Shown here: in pieces, positions 57,765 to 64,000 of the stretch
Position numbering within the stretch: the stretch's first letter is position 1
Layout: each line of letters begins with the position of its first letter
Assembly (NCBI GenBank): GCA_963971285.1
Contig: OZ020248.1
Location: forward strand, 17,236,001 to 17,300,000
Direction of reading: 5' to 3'
Length of the DNA stretch: 64,000 nt
Source of the DNA: Astropecten irregularis
Lineage: Eukaryota; Echinodermata; Asteroidea; Paxillosida; Astropectinidae
Program-made: the position numbers and the translations under genes
Notes under the pieces: generated by a model
The model's database searches: none
Seen by the model: only the letters and a program-made list of their open reading frames with translations
What the model was told of the DNA's origin: nothing

Positions 57765-58280
57765 CAGTGTTGGAGTACTCGTACTCCACTGGAATTATGT
57801 CTAGATTGAGAAATATTCTTCCTTCACATATTTTGCTTACTCTATACCGCTCTTTATTTCTCCCTCATCTCTGTATCTGTATCTGTATCTGTAAGGTACT
57901 GCAAGCAAACTCCACAGGCGGGATATACTGTTGCAGGCGTTTGTGGCTAGTGGAGTAGACGTTAATGGTAGTGGGCCCCCCGAATGAATGAAGTCAAGAT
58001 CTCTAGATCTGATTACCGATCAGATCTAGATATATGTTGATAAAGCTACAGAAAAGGGCAATTTGTGTAGCATGTAAGGCCCATTTTAATGAACACACAA
58101 CTCCTTTATTTAGCAAACATAAGCTTCTGCCTCTTATGACTATAAATATATTTCAACAAGATGTTCTGATGTATAACTTTGTTAATAATCAACTTCCTGG
58201 TTCCCTTCAAAGTCTCTTTAAACTCAATAGACCCATGCACGATTATAACACTAGGTCCTCAACTAATTTGCATATATGCC
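57765..58280 (+). pseudogene. Non-LTR RT C-terminal remnant
   Basis: MSRLRNILPSHILLTLYRSL (57797-57856) and, after a disrupted stretch with a CTGTAT microsatellite and unrelated bases (57870-58030), LQKRAICVACKAHFNEHTTP (58043-58102) through YNFVNNQLP to YNTRSS. These are the RT thumb and C-terminal segments of a LINE. It may be unrelated to the endonuclease piece just upstream, since the RT palm is absent between them. The right side is cut by the MITE at 58285. Confidence 0.75.
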
Positions 58281-58284
58281 TTAA

Positions 58285-58659
58285 AGGCATTGCATACGTT
58301 TGGTAATGACTCTGAAAATTTATGGCAATAAAAACTTACTTGGTGAGAAGTACAGCTGCTTTGGATAGTATAATGCATATTGAGAAACGTTCAATTCGAA
58401 GTACTGCGGTTATGGAAAAATATGTCACTTTTTATCTCCAAAAATTATGAATCTGAGAAGCGTTATGGCCGTAACGCTTCTCAGCTATTGACTAACTGTT
58501 ATCTGGCGTTAAATAACCGCTCTAGTTTGTCGCCAAAATCTCACAAACGCTACCACCTTTTGAATTGAAACTTTCACAGGTTAGTTTTATGGTATATATA
58601 TACAATTAATTGGTTTGAAACAAACAATAGGCTCAAATTACCAAACGTATGCAATCCCT
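58285..58659. mobile_element. TTAA-flanked MITE 1
   Basis: TIRs AGGCATTGCATACGTTTGGTAA and (inverted) AGGGATTGCATACGTTTGGTAA match 21 of 22. TTAA lies at 58281-58284 and 58660-58663. It resembles the TTAAAGG..TTGGTAATxACTC repeats I know from echinoderm genomes. The frame at 58380-58568 lies wholly inside and is not a gene. Confidence 0.85.
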
Positions 58660-58663
58660 TTAA

Positions 58664-58976
58664 AGGGATGGTACAGAACTGGTTTTTGCAACAAAACCAT
58701 TGCTGACAGTGAAAGCACAAAATTATGTAATCCATCATGTACCTTAGCTGACAAACCTGTAGTTTGAGGTCAATCAGCCATTTGGGTCACAGAGAAAATA
58801 GTGAAAACCTGTTTACACATTTCAACGAATGAATAAAACGCTTCAAAGCGATTTATTCCAATCTGAAAATAGTTTTATTTATTTCTCAACAAATATGGCA
58901 TTTTAGACAAAATGTGAATTTTGTGAATCTGTAATCTTGAAGTGTATTTTGTCTGACCAATTCTGTACCATCCCTT
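58664..58976. mobile_element. TTAA-flanked MITE 2, sharing a TTAA with MITE 1
   Basis: TIRs AGGGATGGTACAGAACTGGT and (inverted) AAGGGATGGTACAGAATTGG. TTAA at 58660-58663 and 58977-58980. The preference for TTAA is that of piggyBac-type elements. Confidence 0.85.
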
Positions 58977-58980
58977 TTAA

Positions 58981-59784
58981 GCTCAAACAACTTCAAACCT
59001 CAAATCTAAATTGGAAATATTCCTTCGCAGCACGAAATATGATTCGTATTGCATGTATATTCAGCTGTGTAACCATTTTGTAAATTTGTTAATGAAGTTG
59101 ATTCTAATAAACATGTTTATATTTGCCCCTTTTAAACTTGTTCTAAGCTTTGTATACTTCCATTTGGGGTAACCTATATGTATAACTTTACTTGAGTAAT
59201 ATTCTGTCTTGTCCTGTCTTCGGTGCATCCATGTTTGTGCACAAACCTATGGAAAACACAACATTTGTACATCTATTTGCATATCTGCGTTTTCGGTTCT
59301 GTACAGGTGCGTTATAGTTAAAGCCCAATACGCCCAAAATGTGACGCACCTTTGGTAAATGAGTGTTTAATTTTGCCTATTGCGTGCACACGCTCTGCAC
59401 GTCAGTCACGCAATTATGATTGCATGTGTCATCAAGACGTGCTACCTGTGCCGTAGCGTTCGCATTAAGTTGCACGTTGTATAAAAGAATACACTCTTTT
59501 CGAAAGGCATCCCAGGCAAAGTTTTCTTGTTCCACAGACACGCACATAAATTCAAAGTGACTGCGCCCAGGACGGCTTCAATGCGTCTACGCGGGGAGAA
59601 CGCAGAGCTAGCGCTGTAGTAATTTTAATATAGGTCTATGGTTTCTGCACATCCGACACAAGCCTCGGCTTAGGATGCTGCCCCCACACTGTGGAAATAA
59701 ACGTCATGAATTGAATTTTGATTTGATTGCAATTTGCCCAAAGACATGTTAAGTAAAGACATTTCTTTGTTTTCTTAATTTCAG
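58981..59784. other. Intron sequence; repeat shared with 17.5 kb
   Basis: No gene. 59490-59640 matches 17510-17630. Pyrimidine tract and acceptor TTTCTTAATTTCAG end the intron. Confidence 0.55.
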
Positions 59785-60141
59785 TGACACTGCCGCATCT
59801 GCTAAATAAGATGACTGGTGTTATTGAATTCTTGCAGAGGTTATCTCTACCAACATGTACATGTCACATCCCAGCCATGGTCTTTGCATTGAGATTTACA
59901 GCTATACTGTTGAATGCAACTGGGTTGCCAGCCAAACCACAGCTGTTGCATCGAATCGCAGTAACGGGAGACCCTACTTTACATGAAAGAGCATTTACTG
60001 TCAGAGATTTATCTGAACAGCTTCTCATCAAGGCACATAAGTTGCCATATTGGCATGAAGCTTCTGTGAGAAATGCTTGGTTTATTCTAGCCAAAGCTTT
60101 GACCGGAAGATGCTGCTCTTCAAATATCATCCACAGAATAG
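59785..60141 (+). CDS. BRAT1: BRAT1 orthologue, second coding exon
   Basis: Acceptor AG at 59783-59784, donor GTAAAA at 60142, 357 bp, phase 1 to phase 1. Joined to exon 1 the split codon is G|TG (Val) and the frame stays open for 119 codons. HIPAMVFALRFTAILLNATG aligns with human BRAT1 LSSGVLSFSLRLAGTF, and the end (RNAWFILAKAL..IIHRIG) with GWIQGLRSLA..FLADHG. The exon therefore covers the second to fourth helical pairs of the N-terminal HEAT/ARM region. Alpha-helical, Leu-rich, no catalytic motif, as expected for a scaffold. Confidence 0.8.
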
Positions 60142-60191
60142 GTAAAATCTGCAGATATATTAAAATCCATGTGTTATTATATAATGGTATA

Positions 60192-60616
60192 CAGGGTGCC
60201 CCCCAAAAAAACGCAACACTTGTGTCGAGAACTATTATATGAAAATTAAACTGTTTACCACTTCAAGATTCAGATATGTGATACAGCCATGTCTTGGCTA
60301 TCACCATGTAGAATTTGAGCAAAATTTGACTAAAATTAAATGAAAAAACTAAGACTGAACTACCCAACCTCAAAACCCGATTTTCATCTTTCTTTCATAC
60401 ACATTATGTGTGTAGTGTTATCCTTGCAATTTTTGTTAAGGAGTATTCTTTCAATTTGTCATATTTTCGCCAATTTTAGCCCCAACGTGCTTAAATTCGA
60501 CATGGTGATAGCCAAGACATGGCTGTATCACATATCTGAATCTTGAAGTGATAAACAGTTTAATTTTAAAATAATGGGTCCCAATACAGTGTTGCGTTTT
60601 TTTCTGGGACACCCTG
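60192..60616. mobile_element. 425-bp TA-flanked foldback MITE in BRAT1 intron 2
   Basis: Starts CAGGGTGCCCCCCAAAAAAA and ends TTTTTTTCTGGGACACCCTG, with TA on both sides (60190-60191, 60617-60618). Arms of about 150 bp pair inverted (AAACTGTTTACCACTTCAAG, ACAGCCATGTCTTGGCTATC). Typical of mariner-type miniature elements with CAGGGTG ends. Confidence 0.9.
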
Positions 60617-61088
60617 TATATTGTATGTAATTTAAAGTGAAGCTTTCCCTAATTAACACAGCATTTGAATTTGAATACTTTCAAATGAAGGTTTTGTGGT
60701 GTAGCTGGCAGGATGTTTCCAGTTGAGATCATGACTATGTGAATTGTTGTTTGTTAGTAATATTTAGGGAGGGACAACTTGTACTTTGAGTGTTATGAAT
60801 GCAAGTCATATCATGTACATGTACTGGTAGTAGATTTTTTTGTAGAAATTATAATTATCATAGGTTTGACTCCTGGGTTATTGAAGAAATAAAGTTTATG
60901 ACTTCAACCCTGATACCATAATGATACAACATCAGTTTCTGTGCTCTACAACACCATCTATTCTGGCCCAAGATGGACCCTCATGTCTTTTTTCTGTTTG
61001 GACATTTCATACGTTACTCTTTTTTTAAGTTTGTAACATTGTATTGTTTCATTGGTGCTGTTTTGCACAATTTATGTATTTGTTACAG

Positions 61089-61713
61089 GTCTTGTAGATG
61101 TTGCTGTTCAAACGTTGGAAGACTCGTGTATGTTTGTTACTTCTTCCACCCAAGATTGCCTTGCTGATCTTATTGCTTCAACTTACATGTGTAAGTCAAC
61201 TAGTTACCATGATAATCAGCTTTATAATAGCAATGGAAATACACAGTTCACATCTGACAACAAATGTTTAGAAACCAGCAGTCATCAACTTCCAAATAAA
61301 TCAATAGAAAATAAAGCAGAGTGTCATGATCCTGATGTGAATTGGAAGCCACAAACTCAACTCATTCATTTCAAAAAGGAATCTGTTGAAACAATGGAAA
61401 GAAAATGCTGTCATTGTGGAATTCACCTTCAATCATGTCTTGAAAAGCTGACTTCATTGTTGGAACCACCGAATCAGATGTATTTAGAAAATGATAGTTT
61501 GATAAGCAGCAGCCAAATCAAGCTAAGGAGTGTGACAATTGGAGTCTGGGTCAGACTCATGGAATCATGGCCTGTCATTGGTCATGTTATTATAACAGAC
61601 TTGTCTTTAGTGTCAGTCTTATCAGAACTTGTGGCGACCAAATCTCAGCTATCATCTGATATGTGCAGTGCTATTGTGGATTTCACATCAGTGTTTTTGC
61701 AAACTTTAAATAG
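61089..61713 (+). CDS. BRAT1: BRAT1 orthologue, third coding exon
   Basis: Acceptor TTTGTTACAG ends at 61088, donor GTAAGT starts at 61714, 625 bp. The split codon G|GT is Gly, matching human HGAVDT at the same junction. LVDVAVQTLEDSCMFVTSST aligns with [20 protein letters not shown] of human BRAT1 over its full length. After a Ser/Asn-rich insert (about residues 30-100 of the exon) that humans largely lack, IGVWVRLMESWPVIGHVI and SAIVDFTSVFLQTL align with the ALWVRLSPRVACLLERD..SFVDLLLCVA region. The exon ends in phase 2, and the remaining half of the protein lies beyond 64000 or in exons I could not see. Confidence 0.82.
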
Positions 61714-61914
61714 GTAAGTTGAGTTTATATTTCTAATGTTATCCTTAATTTGCTAGAAAGTGAATTTCTGGAATGAAATTCAGCTGACCCAATTTTTACT
61801 ATGTCATGATAAATGTAAAAGAGGCCAAGCCAGCACCAAAGGAAATTGAGTAGTTAAGTTCATCCAAAACGTATGTAATACTTAAATACCCAACTTAGAC
61901 GACTCTCACTGACT
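61714..61914 (+). other. Start of BRAT1 intron 3
   Basis: Consensus GTAAGT donor. No further coding exon recognised up to the window end. Confidence 0.6.
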
Positions 61915-63463
61915 ACCGGGTAAGTGGTATTCACAAAGCTTTTGTGCTTAGCACCCCGCTTACTTTCGAGTCTTAAATTTAGGACTGGTACGACCTGACT
62001 TAAGTGGGGCACTAGGGTGTCATGGCCGCTATTTTGTGTGCCGCGCACCGCAGAAATTATAACGAAAAAAAATTCTTCGTTGGGAGGGAGATTTTGTGAA
62101 AGAAATTCCTTAGCCTAATTTACTGACAGGGAACTTTATTCAAGATAAAAATTTGATAGGAATGATGTTTTGTTCGTAGTTTAGCTGATAAATGAGGAAA
62201 TCTAGTTGCCAACGGTGCTATTTCTGCAGAGATCAAGGTAGTGATAGCACCGCGGTACATGTACATGTAATTACATGTACATGTAAACTTATACTAATAA
62301 TAATAATTTATTTTTTATAGCGCTTTACATTAAAATCTCAAAACGCTTTACAATTAAAACCATTTGAAACACTACTAAAATTACAAATCTACAAACTACT
62401 TTACCACATGAATTACAATTATTATTATTACTGTTAAAACTATTTAAATACCACCACTTTAAAACTAAGAAAAATGAAGCATAAAATGAGGTCAAATTTA
62501 TGAAAAATATCTTTTAAAAAGAACTGAACTTTTCAACAATATGAATTACTCGACCATCCGTCAGTAGGCCTATCCAGAATCATCATGATTTATAAATACC
62601 GTTCCGTAAGTCTTTCAAGAAGACTTAGTGAGTTTGTGAGGTGGCCAGCAGTCGCAGACACTTAAATTGATGGCACACACATTGACACAACCATATGTCG
62701 CCTTCAAAACATGCTATATATAGGAAGAATATACCATTCTACAAATTGTACAATTTGTTGTGGATGACAAAAGTATTTTCACACAAATAAATGCCCACTA
62801 TGATGATGAAAACCTTGTCAGGGATCACATAGTCTACACGTATTTCCAGTGAGTTTATTACTTTTAGTGTAGTACAAAGTAGGCCTAATACGAAAAGATA
62901 ACTCTGTTCACAGAATGACTTCATTTACTTCACTCACTCACAACATAATTACGCACTTGTACAGCAGTAATTACATATTTTTATAAAAGGTTATTAAGCT
63001 TAGGCTATATTCACCAAACATGATTAAAACATAATGAAAATGAAGGTTGTCAACAAAATTTAGTAGCTGACTGCCTAAATAAATAATCTGAATTGTGTGT
63101 GCAACAAGTGCGCACATTTTTCTTTATCACAGAGAAGTACAAATTGGTTCCGGTGTAAAAGTAATTTGGATAAAACGTGCCAAATAAAATATAAAATAAT
63201 CAGTAAAAAAAGCAGCTAGGAAAAGGCTAATTAACTGATTGCGCCGACCATGTAGTCTTCGCAAAGTTTGTTGACATTAGACTTTCGCACATGTGCAACA
63301 GAAATATTTTCACCAACAAACTTAAGTGGGGTACTAAGATAAGTGGGTTACTAAATTGTTTCATGAATACATCCTTAAGTGCCCGACTTAAGTTAGTGGG
63401 GTGCCTGAGGCTTAAGTGCATAACTTAAGTATTTGACTTAGTATGTTTTGTGAATCCCGGCCC
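61915..63463. mobile_element. 1.5 kb TIR element, GGGxxxGTATTCACAAAGC-type ends
   Basis: The left end (TGGTATTCACAAAGCTTTTGTG..GACTTAAGTGGGGCACTA) and the right end (inverted GGGCCGGGATTCACAAAACATA; TTAAGTGGGGTACTAAG) are diverged inverted arms. The centre contains an (AAT)n-GCGCTTTACATTAAAA fragment at 62293-62350 and the 62256-62285 palindrome. No transposase. Confidence 0.6.
62256..62285. repeat. Perfect 30-bp palindrome of TACATG units
   Basis: TACATGTACATGTAA joined to its exact reverse complement, no spacer. Confidence 0.97.
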
Positions 63464-64000
63464 AGATCTCTCTGGTTTGATTAAGCTGTTTTGGTTTGAA
63501 CCGGTAGTATTAAAGGAAGTATCATAATTTGGTAAGAAACCAAAACAAATGTTCACACAGATTTACGTATACTTTCAGGGTATGAAGATGATGCTGGTAG
63601 AAACATAACGTTTAAATGTTTTCGTCTGAAATGGTGTATTTATCCAGAAATTAGTAAAACAACGACCGAAAATCTTTTTGATTTTTTAAAAGATCAAAAA
63701 TAAAAGAGAAAAGACTTAAGAAATATTGTGGCTGTTTTTCATTGTTTTCTCAAAAAGTGGGCACCGTATGGGACTGTTACTGTATCTGTCTTGTTATTTT
63801 TGCCCATGAATCTGTATTTCTTTGACACAAACCAAAGTATGATATTACCTTTAAACTAGGTGTCTTTGTCATTTTGAAAAAAAAACAAATTGTGTGAATT
63901 TTATTTATAATCTACATGTATATTATGCATGCCGAACTCGGTCTCAGACTCGGATGGAGTCAGACTCGAACTCGGGTGTGTTGACTTGGTCTTGGTCTCG
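63464..64000. other. No gene; repeat segment related to 55345-55620
   Basis: 63700-63860 is the inverted counterpart of 55345-55500 (CAAAAAGTGGGCACC, CCCATGAATCTGTATTTCTT, AACCAAAGTATGATATTACC). The last 60 bases have a GACTCGGTCTCAGACTCGG-type repetitive start that leaves the window. Confidence 0.6.

Larger units (their letters stand above)
43550..59784 (+). other. BRAT1 intron 1 of the coding region, 16.2 kb
   Basis: Bounded by GT at 43550 and AG at 59784. The phases agree on both sides and the protein alignment shows no missing residues, so no further coding exon is required inside. It contains at least ten mobile-element copies and a minisatellite, listed separately. Confidence 0.75.

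Noticed and set aside
58380-58568. 62-codon frame resembling a LINE C-terminus
   Set aside because: It lies entirely within a TTAA-flanked MITE with matched TIRs.
61714-64000. Further BRAT1 exons
   Set aside because: No frame with BRAT1-like sequence and splice sites was found; the region is mostly a TIR element.

Overview
This is a stretch of animal nuclear DNA, about 40% GC by eye. Its genes are split by long introns, there are no operons, and a large share of the sequence is dispersed repeats. A marine invertebrate deuterostome, most likely an echinoderm, is my inference. It rests on the abundant AGGCCTA and TACATGTA motifs, on TTAA-flanked miniature elements resembling echinoderm repeats I remember, and on a gene that keeps recognisable similarity to vertebrate BRAT1. 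I could not run a search, so the species is open.

The only host gene I can support is on the + strand in the last third. Three coding exons (43360-43549, 59785-60141, 61089-61713) join in frame with consensus splice sites. They encode roughly the first 380 residues of a BRAT1 (BRCA1-associated ATM activator 1) orthologue, and the rest of the gene lies beyond the window. Its 16.2 kb first coding intron is filled with foldback elements, hAT-type miniature elements, a roughly 2 kb minisatellite and LINE and Penelope debris.

Layout. 0-2 kb: a broken non-LTR retrotransposon split by a small insertion. 2.7-8.2 kb: TGACGTCA-rich repeat modules, a tRNA-like SINE head, a 55-bp hairpin and a hAT-type miniature element. 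9.6-10.7 kb: a foldback pair beside a Penelope-type RT fragment. 14-18 kb: a long-TIR element with an 8-bp target duplication, plus smaller palindromic elements. 18.6-23.8 kb: a GC-richer block with a minus-strand RNase H-like remnant and a two-variant tandem array. 24.9-27.7 kb: a long and a short TA-flanked element with the same ends. 28.0-32.1 kb: a foldback element interrupted by a 1.34 kb insertion with CACAGTG ends and a 5-bp target duplication. 32-36 kb: more TIR elements and tandem modules. 36.4-37.4 kb: a 19-bp minisatellite. 37.4-39.1 kb: a decayed Polinton-like or viral-type gene cluster with an integrase, and a 1.44 kb hAT-type element inserted just after it. 43.4-64 kb: BRAT1 and its introns.

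The most interesting signals are these: (1) the 30464-31800 insertion, whose ends carry the exact RAG recombination-signal heptamer with a 5-bp duplication confirmed by an internal empty site; (2) the Polinton-like remnant; (3) the set of elements dated relative to one another by nesting.
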